From the NCBI GenBank assembly GCA_025655575.1, contig JAHXIP010000007.1:1-64000 (forward strand): DNA of 64,000 nt. The letters run 5' to 3'. A program made the position numbers and the translations under genes. How positions within the stretch are numbered: position 1 is the first letter of the stretch; each line of letters begins with the position of its first letter. Below are positions 53,882-64,000 of the stretch, piece after piece. The notes below the pieces were generated by a model. It made no database searches. It worked only from the letters and a program-made list of their open reading frames with translations, and was not told the origin of the DNA. This DNA comes from Candidatus Thiodiazotropha sp. (ex Monitilora ramsayi). GTDB taxonomy: Bacteria; Pseudomonadota; Gammaproteobacteria; Chromatiales; Chromatiaceae.

Positions 53882-54189
53882 CTCTCCACCCAGTCGAGGT
53901 AGCCTTGTAGCCCCTGTTCAACAGGGACTGCAAGGATTTCCGGAAGTTCATAAGGATGTTGTGCCCGGAGCGCCGACTCCACCGCGGGATAGTTGTGTTT
54001 TGTGCTCTTGATCAGCAGCAGGACCTCAGCGGATTCCTGCAGTTCTCCATCCCACTCATAGAAGGATGTCATCTGGGGCAGAAGATTGACGCAGGCGGCG
54101 AGCTTCTGTTTCACCAGCGAACTGGCGAGTTGAGCTGCCGTCTCTCTGTCCGGTGCGGTCGAGAGGATCAAGAGAAGCGGTGTCGACAT
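53857..54189 (-). CDS. cutA: divalent-cation tolerance protein CutA
   Basis: A 110-residue trimeric PII-like fold protein. The family segments LASSLVKQKLAACVNLLPQM, FYEWDGELQESAEVLLLIKS and HPYELPEILAVPV are intact. It was named for copper tolerance; the molecular role is unclear. The ATG at 54189 (MSTPLLLIL) is used rather than an upstream frame extension of 48 residues. cutA next to dsbD is a standard gammaproteobacterial pairing. Confidence 0.95.
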   Translation of the reverse strand: MSTPLLLILSTAPDRETAAQLASSLVKQKLAACVNLLPQMTSFYEWDGELQESAEVLLLIKSTKHNYPAVESALRAQHPYELPEILAVPVEQGLQGYLDWVERCTNTDTS

Positions 54190-54283
54190 CGGGGGAAAAT
54201 ACACTATCAACCGTCTTGAGGCAAAATCGTGTGGATCTGGCCATTCCCTTGTTCTGTTTGCGGGCTGGGCGTAAGCTTTTGTA

Positions 54284-54742
54284 ATGAAACCCTTACTGAT
54301 TTTTCTGTTGCTGTTCGTCGGTATCCCACTCACCGAACTCTATTTTCTGATCAAGGTTGGCTCTCAGATTGGCGCCTTCCCAACGATTTTTCTGACGATT
54401 TTTACCGCACTGGTGGGCGGCATGATGGTGCGTGCTCAGGGCTTCTCCACACTGATGCGGGTGCGGGAGATGATGGATCGGGGTGAGATGCCTGCCATTC
54501 AGGTGATGGAGGGGGCGGTGTTGCTGGTATGCGGCATATTGTTGCTGCTGCCTGGCTTTATCACCGATGTGGTTGGGTTTATTTTTCTGGTACCGCCTAT
54601 CAGGCGTTGGTTGCTGACGGTCAGCCTGCAGGGTAGCGGCATTCTTAGGCCGTTGCATCCGGAACCGCCAGGCGCACAGCACAAACAGGATGTGATCGAG
54701 GGAGAGTTTCAGCGGGAAGAGGATGACACCTCTCCCCGCTAG
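54284..54742 (+). CDS. fxsA: FxsA family membrane protein
   Basis: A 152-residue inner-membrane protein with three to four membrane segments in the first 115 residues: LLIFLLLFVGIPLTELYFLI, IGAFPTIFLTIFTALVGGMM and LLVCGILLLLPGFITDVVGF. The C-terminus is polar. FxsA (YtfH-like, suppressor of phage T7 exclusion in E. coli) is named for an overexpression effect; its normal role is unknown. The groES-groEL operon is near, as fxsA is in E. coli, but ppk2 and an FKBP gene intervene here. Confidence 0.93.
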   Translation: MKPLLIFLLLFVGIPLTELYFLIKVGSQIGAFPTIFLTIFTALVGGMMVRAQGFSTLMRVREMMDRGEMPAIQVMEGAVLLVCGILLLLPGFITDVVGFIFLVPPIRRWLLTVSLQGSGILRPLHPEPPGAQHKQDVIEGEFQREEDDTSPR

Positions 54743-54764
54743 TCTATCTTACTGACTGATCCGG

Positions 54765-55580
54765 TCAGGGATACTCATCGGGGATGAAGGTCTGATCGGT
54801 GATCGGTGGACGCACATAGCCTGTACTGTCGGTACGATGAGGGAGTTCGATAGGCTCCGGTGTCAGATCCTCGTAGGGGATCAAGCTCAACAAGTGTGCA
54901 ATGCAGTTGAGTCTTGCATGCTTCTTGATATCGGAGTGCACCACATACCAGGGTGCCTGTTTGATGTCGGTATGGGCAAACATCTCATCCTTGGCTCTGG
55001 AATATTCCACCCAGCGGGAACGTGACTCAAGATCCATCGGGCTCAGCTTCCAACGTTTGTGGGGTTCTTCCAAGCGGCTCTGGAAACGTCTCTCCTGCTC
55101 CTCATCAGAGACGGAAAACCAATATTTGATGAGGATGATGCCCGATCGCACCAGCATGCGTTCAAATTCGGGACATGAGCGCATGAACTCCTGGTACTCC
55201 TCGTCGGTACAAAACCCCATGACCTTTTCCACGCCGGCCCGGTTATACCAACTGCGGTCGAGCAGCACCATCTCACCGGCAGCGGGAAGATGGGGTACAT
55301 AACGCTGGAAGTACCACTGAGTCTGCTCGCGCTCGGTGGGTGCGGGTAATGCAACCACCCGGCAGATACGAGGATTGAGGTGTTGGTTGATGCGTTTGAT
55401 GACGCCACCCTTGCCTGCCGCATCACGGCCTTCAAAAATGACAACCACCTTGAGTCCCTTGTGTTTAATCCACTCCTGCAGCTTGACTAGCTCGAGTTGG
55501 AGTTTGAATAGCTCCTTCTCATAGACCTTGTTGTCGATTTTCTTTGGTTTTTTGCTTTTCTGCTTCTTCACTTCCGCCAC
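54765..55580 (-). CDS. ppk2: polyphosphate kinase 2
   Basis: A 271-residue PPK2 that uses polyphosphate to phosphorylate nucleoside di- or monophosphates. The Walker A motif is FEGRDAAGKGGVIKRI, followed by the Walker B/lid region MVLLDRSWYNRAGVEKVMGF, and FERMLVRSGIILIKYWFSVS. The single-domain length fits class I (NDP-phosphorylating) enzymes, though class cannot be proven here. The Lys-rich N-terminus (KKQKSKKPKK) is typical. The gene converges on fxsA. Confidence 0.93.
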   Translation of the reverse strand: MAEVKKQKSKKPKKIDNKVYEKELFKLQLELVKLQEWIKHKGLKVVVIFEGRDAAGKGGVIKRINQHLNPRICRVVALPAPTEREQTQWYFQRYVPHLPAAGEMVLLDRSWYNRAGVEKVMGFCTDEEYQEFMRSCPEFERMLVRSGIILIKYWFSVSDEEQERRFQSRLEEPHKRWKLSPMDLESRSRWVEYSRAKDEMFAHTDIKQAPWYVVHSDIKKHARLNCIAHLLSLIPYEDLTPEPIELPHRTDSTGYVRPPITDQTFIPDEYP

Positions 55581-55641
55581 GACTGCCTCCTGGAGTTAAA
55601 GTGATTGTGGTTAAGGAAAACGGCTGATCATAATTTTTGCT

Positions 55642-56070
55642 TCAAACGATCTCGACCAGTTCGAGTTCAAAATTGAGCGCCTCACCTGCCAGTGGGTGAT
55701 TGCCGTCGATCGTGGCGGCTTCCCCACTCAGCGCTGTGACGATCACATTGAAATTCTCACCATTAGGGCTCTGAGCCTGTAGTTGCATGCCAACCTGCAG
55801 CTCCAGGTCGTCGGGAAAGTTTTGGAGAGGGACCTGCTCCACCAGCGAGTCGTTACGCTCTCCATAGGCCTCCTCTGGCGGAATATGGATCTTTTTCTGA
55901 TCGCCGACCTGCATACCCTTGACGCCGTCTTCGAAGCCGGGGATGACATCTTTATTGCCGAGGGTGAATTCAATGGGATCCTGGCCCGCTGATGAATCGA
56001 ACTGCGTGCCGTTATCCAGTGTGCCGGTGTAGTGGATACGGACGGTGTCGCCCTCTTGGACTTGCCTCAT
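55642..56070 (-). CDS. FKBP-type peptidyl-prolyl isomerase (SlyD-like)
   Basis: A 142-residue isomerase with the SlyD/FkpB topology. FKBP strands are DTVRIHYTGTLDNGTQFDSS and PIEFTLGNKDVIPGFEDGV, and the insert-in-flap chaperone domain covers about residues 68-118, with a final NHPLAGEALNFELELVEIV. It lacks the His-rich metal-binding tail of E. coli SlyD. It accelerates proline isomerisation during folding; it lies upstream of and divergent from the groES operon. Confidence 0.93.
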   Translation of the reverse strand: MRQVQEGDTVRIHYTGTLDNGTQFDSSAGQDPIEFTLGNKDVIPGFEDGVKGMQVGDQKKIHIPPEEAYGERNDSLVEQVPLQNFPDDLELQVGMQLQAQSPNGENFNVIVTALSGEAATIDGNHPLAGEALNFELELVEIV

Positions 56071-56184
56071 GATGAGCCCCTTAATTTTGGTGTGGATAAT
56101 TTAGATAAACGCCAATTATCACACAGACTGGCGGCAGAGTCCGTCTAGATCATGTTTTTAATGGGAAAATCTCTTTATGGAGTC

Positions 56185-56212
56185 TTGACTAACCGATTTT
56201 TGCCTCTATTAT
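56185..56212 (+). promoter_or_regulatory. sigma-70-type promoter of groES-groEL
   Basis: TTGACT (56185-56190), 16-bp spacer, TATTAT (56207-56212). The -10 element overlaps the first base of the CIRCE operator, so HrcA binding would block initiation. Confidence 0.75.
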
Positions 56213-56238
56213 TAGCACTCAATTCGGGCGAGTGCTAA
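56212..56238 (+). promoter_or_regulatory. CIRCE operator (HrcA binding site)
   Basis: TTAGCACTC (56212-56220), 9-bp spacer, GAGTGCTAA (56230-56238): a perfect match to the CIRCE consensus, 65 bp before the groES start. It implies HrcA-type heat-shock repression; hrcA itself is not in the window. Confidence 0.95.
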
Positions 56239-56303
56239 TAATGCCGCCCTGATTAATAACTAGAGATTACCCGTCAAAATTTCCTTTAAGGAGAATAGAT
56301 TAG

Positions 56304-56594
56304 ATGAATATTCGTCCGTTGCACGATCGTGTGGTCGTTCGTCGTATGGAAGAAGAGCGCACTAGCCCCGGCGGCATTGTGCTGCCTGATGCTGCCACCG
56401 AGAAGCCAATTCAGGGTGAGGTGATGGCTGTCGGTAATGGCAAAATCACCGAGAGTGGTGAGGTCCGTCCGCTCGACGTCAAGGTTGGGGACAAAGTGCT
56501 TTTCGGCAAGTACTCCGGTACTGAAGTGAAAGTTGGTGGTGATGAAGTTCTCGTCATGCGTGAAGAGGACATCATGGGCGTCATCGAGGGTTAA
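56304..56594 (+). CDS. groS: co-chaperonin GroES
   Basis: A 96-residue lid of the chaperonin. It begins [19 protein letters not shown], has the mobile-loop [15 protein letters not shown] and ends [23 protein letters not shown] precedes the ATG. It forms an operon with groEL, 66 bp downstream, controlled by a perfect CIRCE operator. Confidence 0.98.
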   Translation: MNIRPLHDRVVVRRMEEERTSPGGIVLPDAATEKPIQGEVMAVGNGKITESGEVRPLDVKVGDKVLFGKYSGTEVKVGGDEVLVMREEDIMGVIEG

Positions 56595-56627
56595 GCCTCC
56601 CGCGCCTGAAGCAGACTTAACCTGTAG

Positions 56628-58316
<1,689 letters not shown>

Positions 58317-58343
58317 TCACGCCTTTCAGCCAATCTGAGCCAG

Positions 58344-58379
58344 AAAAACCCGCACCTTCAAAGGTGCGGGTTTTTTCTT
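58344..58379 (+). terminator. intrinsic terminator after groEL
   Basis: An 11-bp stem AAACCCGCACC (58346-58356) / GGTGCGGGTTT (58363-58373) with loop TTCAAA and a T-run. Confidence 0.93.
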
Positions 58380-58473
58380 TATATGGCTTAAACTTTTCGC
58401 CCCGGATGCCGTTATCAATACTGGTTGGAGCTATTTATACAAAAGGAGTTGTCAGTTACAGGGGCCCATTCTC

Positions 58474-60741
58474 ATGTTCAGAAATATCGGTATCTCTCTA
58501 CGTTTCGTGATCGCGACCGTTTCAGCGGTTTCTGCAGTACTTGCAATTACGCTTTTTACTACCTTCCATTTCATGGGCGGCATTCTGCAGGACGCTGAAA
58601 AGGATGAAATGAGTGAGATTTTTAAGAACGTGGTTGGAAGCGTAGAGTCGGAAGGGCGTCGGGCAAAGGCCATGAGCGCACTGGTAGCGGGGATACCTGT
58701 CGTTCAAGAGCGCTTTGCCGGTCATGATCGCGATGCCTTGAATGCCCTGTTTGTGCCGGGTTTCCAGGTATTGAAAAAAGAGTATGGCGTGCGGCAGTTT
58801 CAGTTTCACGAGCCACCGGCCACCTCCTTCCTGCGAGTGCACAAGCCAGCCAAATTCGGTGATGATCTTTCGTCGTTTCGCCACACAGTGGTGGAAGGCA
58901 ACAGCAGTAAGAAGCCCATACATGGCCTGGAAGTCGGCGTAGCCGGTTTAGGTATACGTGGCTTGATGCCGGTTACCCATGCTGGACAGCATGTGGGTAC
59001 GGTGGAATTCGGCATGTCTTTCGGGCAGGCGTTTTTTGATGATTTCTCCCGTAGTCATGATGTGGACCTGGAGCTCTATATTGATCGCAAGGGAAGCATG
59101 GAGCGCTTTGCTTCCACAATGGAGGGGAACAATCTGATCTCGACCGACGAATTGAAGGGAATCCTGAATGGCGAGCATTTTTATAATGAAGGTGAGCTGG
59201 CTGGCAAGCCCGTCTCATTCTATGCGGGAAAAGTGAACAACTATGCCGGGGAGCCTTTTGGTGTGTTGGTTCTAGCCAAGGACCGCTCGGCCTTTGCCTC
59301 CTCGATCTCAAATTTATCCTTATTGCTGCTGGGACTGGGTTTGGTTTCGGTGCTGGTGATTGGTGGGCTTGTCTGGCTCATCAGTCTCGGTGTGGTACGG
59401 CCCATTTGTCAGGCAGCTGTCGCCATGGAAGGTATTGCCTCGGCTGAAGGTGACCTGACAGTGCGTATGGACGAGTCAGGCAAAGATGAAGTGTCGCGTC
59501 TCGCTCGGGCATATAACCGTTTCGCGGACAAAACCGAAGGGATGATAGGCAGTGTCTCCAAGGCAGCCGGTAATTTGAGTATGAGGATCGGTGAATTTGC
59601 CATGTTGGCGGAACATACCAATGACGGCATCAACAAACAGCATGAGCAGACTACCCAAGTGGCGACGGCGATGACGGAGATGTCAGCCACAGTGCATGAA
59701 GTGGCGCAGAACACGACACAGACGGCAGAGGCGGCGAGGCAGGCTGACTCTCAGGCGAATGCGGGTCGTGACGTGGTGAATGCGGTCACCCGCAGTATAG
59801 ATACCCTTGCCAGTGAAGTGGGTCATGCAGTGGAAACCGTACGCCATGTGGCACAGGATAGTGAGCGTATCGGTTCCGTACTGGATGTCATTCGGGGTAT
59901 TGCCGATCAGACCAATCTGTTGGCCTTGAATGCGGCGATTGAGGCAGCGCGAGCCGGTGAACAGGGGCGTGGTTTCGCGGTTGTGGCGGATGAGGTGCGA
60001 ACTCTGGCCAAACGCACCCAGGACTCCACCGAGGAGATTCAAGAGATGATCGAGAGTCTGCAGGCCGGTGTTCGGCAGACAGTCACCGTGATGGAGACCA
60101 GTCAAGAGCAGGCGGCGGAAAGCGTTGAGCAGGCCGGCCGGGCGCATCAGTCTTTAGAAGAGATCACTCAGGTGGTCGACAGTATCTCTCAAATGAGCGC
60201 ACAGATCGCAACGGCTGCTGAGGAGCAGAGTGCAGTCGCTGAGGATATCAATCGCAATATCGTGGAGATCACCCATGTCGCGGAAGAGACAGCCCGCGAC
60301 TCATCCCGCAGTTATGAGAACAGCGAGCAGATGTCACGGGAGATCGATGAGTTGGGGAAACTGCTGAGTCAATTCAATACCGGAGATGCCAATTGCCAGC
60401 AATTACAGCATGCGATGGCGGCGCATTTGAGTTGGAAGACCAAGATCCGCGGCTTCCTTGACGGCAAAGGTTCTTTGGATGAGCAGGTTGCCTTCAACCA
60501 CCATGCGTGTGGGTTCGGTAAGTGGTATGAGAGTGTCGGTCAAAAAGAGTTCTCGCACCTCAGTGAGATAAGGCAGATCGAGAAGCCACACCAGGAACTT
60601 CACGAGCTGATTAAACGGATTGCTGAACTGAAAAAGCAGGGTGATATGGTAGCGGCTGAAAAAGAGTATCAGCGTGTTGGTCCTCTGTCAGAAGAGATTG
60701 TTCGCTTGATTCAGGCGATTCAAGCCAAGATAAGCACCTGA
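58474..60741 (+). CDS. methyl-accepting chemotaxis protein with dCache and CZB domains
   Basis: A 755-residue receptor. A membrane helix near residues 10-35 is followed by a periplasmic double-Cache domain (about 36-278; [17 protein letters not shown] is typical of dCache_3 proteins). A second membrane helix lies at about 281-303, then HAMP (304-360), and the signalling helical hairpin with its tip [20 protein letters not shown] near residues 475-495. A C-terminal CZB zinc-binding domain (about 640-710) has [14 protein letters not shown] (His676/677, Cys679). The receptor's ligand is unknown. The gene stands alone, with its own terminator. Confidence 0.94.
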   Translation: MFRNIGISLRFVIATVSAVSAVLAITLFTTFHFMGGILQDAEKDEMSEIFKNVVGSVESEGRRAKAMSALVAGIPVVQERFAGHDRDALNALFVPGFQVLKKEYGVRQFQFHEPPATSFLRVHKPAKFGDDLSSFRHTVVEGNSSKKPIHGLEVGVAGLGIRGLMPVTHAGQHVGTVEFGMSFGQAFFDDFSRSHDVDLELYIDRKGSMERFASTMEGNNLISTDELKGILNGEHFYNEGELAGKPVSFYAGKVNNYAGEPFGVLVLAKDRSAFASSISNLSLLLLGLGLVSVLVIGGLVWLISLGVVRPICQAAVAMEGIASAEGDLTVRMDESGKDEVSRLARAYNRFADKTEGMIGSVSKAAGNLSMRIGEFAMLAEHTNDGINKQHEQTTQVATAMTEMSATVHEVAQNTTQTAEAARQADSQANAGRDVVNAVTRSIDTLASEVGHAVETVRHVAQDSERIGSVLDVIRGIADQTNLLALNAAIEAARAGEQGRGFAVVADEVRTLAKRTQDSTEEIQEMIESLQAGVRQTVTVMETSQEQAAESVEQAGRAHQSLEEITQVVDSISQMSAQIATAAEEQSAVAEDINRNIVEITHVAEETARDSSRSYENSEQMSREIDELGKLLSQFNTGDANCQQLQHAMAAHLSWKTKIRGFLDGKGSLDEQVAFNHHACGFGKWYESVGQKEFSHLSEIRQIEKPHQELHELIKRIAELKKQGDMVAAEKEYQRVGPLSEEIVRLIQAIQAKIST

Positions 60742-60770
60742 TCTTATTTTTGATAGGTAGGGATGATGCG

Positions 60771-60797
60771 AAACGGCGCCTTCGGGCGCCGTTTTCT
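60771..60797 (+). terminator. intrinsic terminator after the chemoreceptor gene
   Basis: AAACGGCGCC (60771-60780), tetraloop TTCG, GGCGCCGTTT (60785-60794), then T-rich sequence. Confidence 0.92.
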
Positions 60798-60833
60798 TTG
60801 AGTTCGTATCTGCAGTGTTTTTATGTGTGTGGA

Positions 60834-62387
60834 TTACAGATCCATCTCTGTTTCTTGTGGTGTCTTTTGCGATGCTGACGGCCGATAATCCGCTAGCGTT
60901 TCCTGGTAAGGGTAGAGTTCATCGAGCGGAACAGGCTGCGTGTTGGCCTGCACGATCTGGCAGTGACTACGGCGTAGTGCGCGTGGATGGGGTACGCCAC
61001 AGGCATGTGCAATCAAACCACTGCCATAGTGGATTTTATGTACAAAGTTTTTGATCCGTTCAGCCTTTTCTAGGGGGTTGAGTCCCTGCTGCAGTCGTTT
61101 GTTGTGTGTGGTGATTCCTGTTGGGCAGGTGTTCTTGTTGCATTTCAAAGCCTGGATACAACCCATGGCCAGCATAAAGCCGCGTGCGGAGGTGACAAAA
61201 TCAGCCCCGGCGCAGAATGCCCAGGCAGTCTCGGAGGGATTGATCAGCTTACCCGAGGCGATCACCTTGATGCGGTTTCTCAGACCGTGTTTCTGCAGAA
61301 TGTCCACCACTTTTGGCAGGGCTGCTTTAATCGGTAAACCCACGCTGTCCATTAAGGGCATAGGTGCAGCGCCAGTGCCGCCATCACCCCCATCAATGGT
61401 GATAAAGTCAGGTGCACAGGCGGTGCCGCATTGGTGGATCATGTCGCACATCTCCTCCAGCCAGCCATGTGCACCTACCGCAATCTTGAAGCCGACAGGT
61501 TTGCCGGTGATATCCCGTATACGATTGATAAACGACAGCAGCTCAGAGAAGTTGGATATCTCGGGATGACGGTTGGGGGAGATAGAGTCTTCACCCTTCG
61601 GTATGCCTCTGATTTCAGCGATCTCTTCGGTGACTTTTTTGCCGGGTAGTATGCCGCCTTTGCCCGGTTTCGCCCCCTGGCTCAATTTGATTTCGAACAT
61701 CTTTACCTGAGGTACGGCAGCAATCTCCCTGAGCCGCTCTTCACTGAGACTTCCGTCAGGATTTCTGACGCCATACTTGGCGGTACCGATTTGGAACACC
61801 AGATCACATCCCCCCTCCAGGTGATAGGGCGATAGTCCCCCTTCGCCAGTATTGAGCCAGCACCCAGAGAGCTTGGCGCCCCGGGAGAGGGCGCGTACAG
61901 CCGGAATAGAAATCGCGCCATAACTCATGCCGGAGATATGAATCAGTGAAGTGGCCTCATAGGGTTCTCGGCAGCCTGGCCCGATCAATATCGGCGGGGT
62001 ATGGAAAGCGTCTTCATCCAGTGTGGGGAATGGTGTATTGATAAAGAGTACGGTGCCGGGTGCGCTGAGTGGCTTGGTGGAGCCGAAAGCGATGGTATTG
62101 TCGACCCCGGCAGCGGAGTGATAGACCCACTCCCGTTCTGCCCGGTTGAAGGGCATCTCCTCTCGGTCCATGGCAAAAAAGTATTGGCGGAAAAACTCGC
62201 CGAGACGGCTGAACAATGTGCGAAATCGTCCGATAACAGGAAAGTTATGGCGAATGGCATCCTTGGTCTGGGAAAGATCGATGATGAAGAGTGAGATGAC
62301 AAGCAGTACGCCGATACCAATCAGAAGGATAAACAGTGCAGAGAAAAGTGCCGCGCCCTGCATCGAAAAAAAACTCAGCCAGTCCAT
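60834..62387 (-). CDS. FMN-binding glutamate synthase family protein
   Basis: A 517-residue membrane-associated protein: one or two N-terminal hydrophobic segments (LFSALFILLIGIGVLLVISL), then a TIM-barrel related to the FMN/iron-sulfur domain of glutamate synthase. Family segments are MSYGAISIPAVRALSRGAK, GEGGLSPYHLEGGCDLVFQI, KLSQGAKPGKGGILPG, FITIDGGDGGTGAAPM, and a cysteine cluster in CNKNTCPTGITTHN. It lacks the amidotransferase domain, so true GOGAT activity is not implied; archaeal-type relatives have unclear substrates. It converges on the chemoreceptor gene. Confidence 0.92.
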   Translation of the reverse strand: MDWLSFFSMQGAALFSALFILLIGIGVLLVISLFIIDLSQTKDAIRHNFPVIGRFRTLFSRLGEFFRQYFFAMDREEMPFNRAEREWVYHSAAGVDNTIAFGSTKPLSAPGTVLFINTPFPTLDEDAFHTPPILIGPGCREPYEATSLIHISGMSYGAISIPAVRALSRGAKLSGCWLNTGEGGLSPYHLEGGCDLVFQIGTAKYGVRNPDGSLSEERLREIAAVPQVKMFEIKLSQGAKPGKGGILPGKKVTEEIAEIRGIPKGEDSISPNRHPEISNFSELLSFINRIRDITGKPVGFKIAVGAHGWLEEMCDMIHQCGTACAPDFITIDGGDGGTGAAPMPLMDSVGLPIKAALPKVVDILQKHGLRNRIKVIASGKLINPSETAWAFCAGADFVTSARGFMLAMGCIQALKCNKNTCPTGITTHNKRLQQGLNPLEKAERIKNFVHKIHYGSGLIAHACGVPHPRALRRSHCQIVQANTQPVPLDELYPYQETLADYRPSASQKTPQETEMDL

Positions 62388-62677
62388 TCTTGTATACCCA
62401 TTATTTAAAGTTACTGCTGTCTTATGTTGATACGAGTCATTATGGCACTTAGATTCTCAATGAACTGCAACACGTTCAGAGAAAAGCCTGCTTTCATGCA
62501 AGCCGGTCCAATATGTTGATGACACTGCCGGTTGATTCAGATGTGTTAATTACTGATAGACTGGTGCATTGAGAAGCGACCTAGCACTGAATAACCAAAC
62601 ATCCTATGCGAGAACGTAATAGACAGTACCTACCGCTCTTTGCTGTAGGCAGCAGTGTCAGTGTGTGAAACCGGATA

Positions 62678-64000
62678 ATGAGAAGAGCTTTGGATCTGCA
62701 AAACGAAACAGAAAAACAGTGGCAGCAGTGGGGCGAAAAGCTGACTGACGCCGGGCTTGATCTGCCTGAGAGTGAGGTCTTTCAGCAGACACTGATGCGG
62801 GTTTGGGAGGCGAGTGACTATGTGGCACAGGCCTGCTTAAGGTACCCCTCGCTACTGCTCACCCTCTATCAGGCGGGTGAACTCGATAGAAAATATGCAG
62901 AGAATGAACTCAGTACAAAGCTTGCGCTGCAACTGGAGGGTGTTGCCGATGAAGCGGCGCTGTCTGTCTGCTTGCGACAATTCAGGCGCGAGCAGATGGT
63001 GCGCATCATCTGGCGGGATATCGGCGGATTGGCGCCCCTCGATGAGACACTGGAGGACCTTTCCGCGCTGGCTGACGCCTGTATCGACCAGGCACTTGCG
63101 CTGCTCTACGAGTGGACCTGTCGGGATATGGGAACACCCCGCAATGCGGAGGGGGAGGCACAGCCTCTGGTAGTGCTCGGTATGGGGAAACTGGGAGCAA
63201 GGGAACTCAATCTCTCATCCGATATCGATCTCATCTTCGCCTATCCGGAGTCGGGTCAGACAGACGGTCCCCGCCGGCTCACAAACGAGCAATTTTTTAT
63301 CCGTCTTTGTCAGCGGTTGGTACAAGCACTGGACAACCATACGGCGGAAGGGTTCGTGTTTCGTGTCGATACTCGGTTGCGCCCGTTCGGCAGCGTGGGA
63401 CCCCTGGCAATGAGTTTCGCTGCCATGGAGAGCTACTACGGTTCTCAGGCGCGGGAGTGGGAGCGATACGCCATGATCAAGGCGCGGGTGGTGGCGGGAG
63501 ACCCGGAGTCGGGTAAAGCATTGATGGCTATGCTGCGTCCATTTGTCTATCGTCGATATCTCGATTTCAGCGCCATCGAGTCGCTGCGCGATATGAAGCA
63601 GATGATCAGTAACGAGCTTCATAAAAAAGGTATGGAAGCAAACATCAAGCTCGGCCCCGGCGGTATTCGTGAGATCGAGTTTATCGGCCAGGCGTTTCAG
63701 TTGATCCGGGGTGGCCGGGACAAGGATTTACAGATACGGCCTATCCTCTCGGTGTTACAGGTCCTGAAAACCCGGGAGCTGATGCCGGAATATGTCGTAC
63801 GTGAGTTGACCGAGGCCTACTCTTTTCTGCGTCTGGTGGAAAACCGAGTGCAGGCCTGGCAGGACAGGCAGACACACCTGCTGCCGGCCGATGAGCCGAA
63901 TAAGTTGCGACTGGCCAGGGCTATGGGTTTCGGCTCATGGGATACCTTTGTGCCCATACTTGAGGCACACCGCAAGCGGGTACAGGGTCATTTCGATATG
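62678..64000 (+). CDS. glnE: glutamine synthetase adenylyltransferase / adenylyl-removing enzyme, N-terminal part
   Basis: The first 441 codons of GlnE, open to the window's end. It adds and removes AMP on glutamine synthetase in response to PII and glutamine. The N-terminal nucleotidyltransferase (deadenylylation) domain has VVLGMGKLGARELNLSSDID followed by LIFAYPE, and then VFRVDTRLRPFGSVGPLA, FVYRRYLDFSAIESLRDMK and LGPGGIREIEFIGQAFQLI. The full protein is about 950 residues, so roughly half is here. The start ATG 62678 lies 290 bp from the divergent gene; that gap shows no ORF. Confidence 0.96.
   Translation, partial: MRRALDLQNETEKQWQQWGEKLTDAGLDLPESEVFQQTLMRVWEASDYVAQACLRYPSLLLTLYQAGELDRKYAENELSTKLALQLEGVADEAALSVCLRQFRREQMVRIIWRDIGGLAPLDETLEDLSALADACIDQALALLYEWTCRDMGTPRNAEGEAQPLVVLGMGKLGARELNLSSDIDLIFAYPESGQTDGPRRLTNEQFFIRLCQRLVQALDNHTAEGFVFRVDTRLRPFGSVGPLAMSFAAMESYYGSQAREWERYAMIKARVVAGDPESGKALMAMLRPFVYRRYLDFSAIESLRDMKQMISNELHKKGMEANIKLGPGGIREIEFIGQAFQLIRGGRDKDLQIRPILSVLQVLKTRELMPEYVVRELTEAYSFLRLVENRVQAWQDRQTHLLPADEPNKLRLARAMGFGSWDTFVPILEAHRKRVQGHFDM

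Overview
The window is chromosomal core DNA of a gammaproteobacterium. The evidence is its operon blocks: rpe-gph-trpEGDC-crp-OsmC, the lpt/kds/rpoN/hpf/ptsN/rapZ cluster, rplM-rpsI, aroQ-accB-accC-prmA, and dusB-fis-purH-purD. Gene content and protein style (CIRCE-controlled groESL, HPr kinase with a nitrogen-type PTS, glycogen phosphorylase, PPK2, FMN-binding glutamate synthase-like protein) fit a Chromatiales-type, possibly sulfur-oxidising lineage such as Sedimenticola/Thiodiazotropha. That placement is inference from protein appearance, not a search. No prophage, transposase gene, CRISPR array or rRNA operon is visible.

Layout. 1-4 kb: the end of an MlaC-like gene, a membrane-anchored retropepsin-like protease, an HU protein with a long lysine-rich tail, a chalcone-isomerase-like secreted protein and a leaderless gamma-glutamyltransferase. 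4.1-9.7 kb: a 1462-residue protein joining two cyclic-nucleotide-binding domains, a cysteine-less rhodanese domain and about 1050 residues of coiled coil, then a PfkB sugar kinase and a small Rieske protein. 9.8-15.1 kb: small hypothetical genes, a Tas-type aldo/keto reductase, a CbiM-like membrane protein, DjlA, DUF350, a lytic transglycosylase and a DUF3530 protein. 15.3-21.3 kb: rpe, a small inverted-repeat element carrying a broken GxxExxY gene, then gph and trpEGDC. 21.4-24.8 kb: crp divergent from an OsmC/DUF885/VOC operon. 24.9-37.3 kb (minus strand): mgtE, PTS-Ntr (EI, HPr, RapZ, HprK, PtsN), hpf, rpoN, lptBAC, kdsC, kdsD and a Ca/Na antiporter.

37.5-39.1 kb: rplM-rpsI with an upstream terminator-like hairpin, tRNA-Gln(CUG), a 56-bp duplication of the tRNA 3' end plus its terminator, and a heptamer tandem repeat. 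39.1-54.2 kb (minus strand): glgP, VanZ-like, purD, purH, fis, dusB, a DUF3426 protein, prmA, accC, accB, aroQ, dsbD with a doubled N-terminal domain, and cutA. 54.3-64 kb: fxsA, ppk2, an FKBP isomerase, groES-groEL under a perfect CIRCE operator, a chemoreceptor with dCache and CZB domains, an FMN-binding glutamate-synthase-family protein and the first 441 codons of glnE.

The most distinctive items are the cyclic-nucleotide/rhodanese/coiled-coil giant, the GxxExxY inverted-repeat element inside the rpe-trp operon with a related gene-less copy at 43.4 kb, the duplicated tRNA-Gln tail, and several family members lacking their catalytic residues (rhodanese, DUF885, DUF3530).
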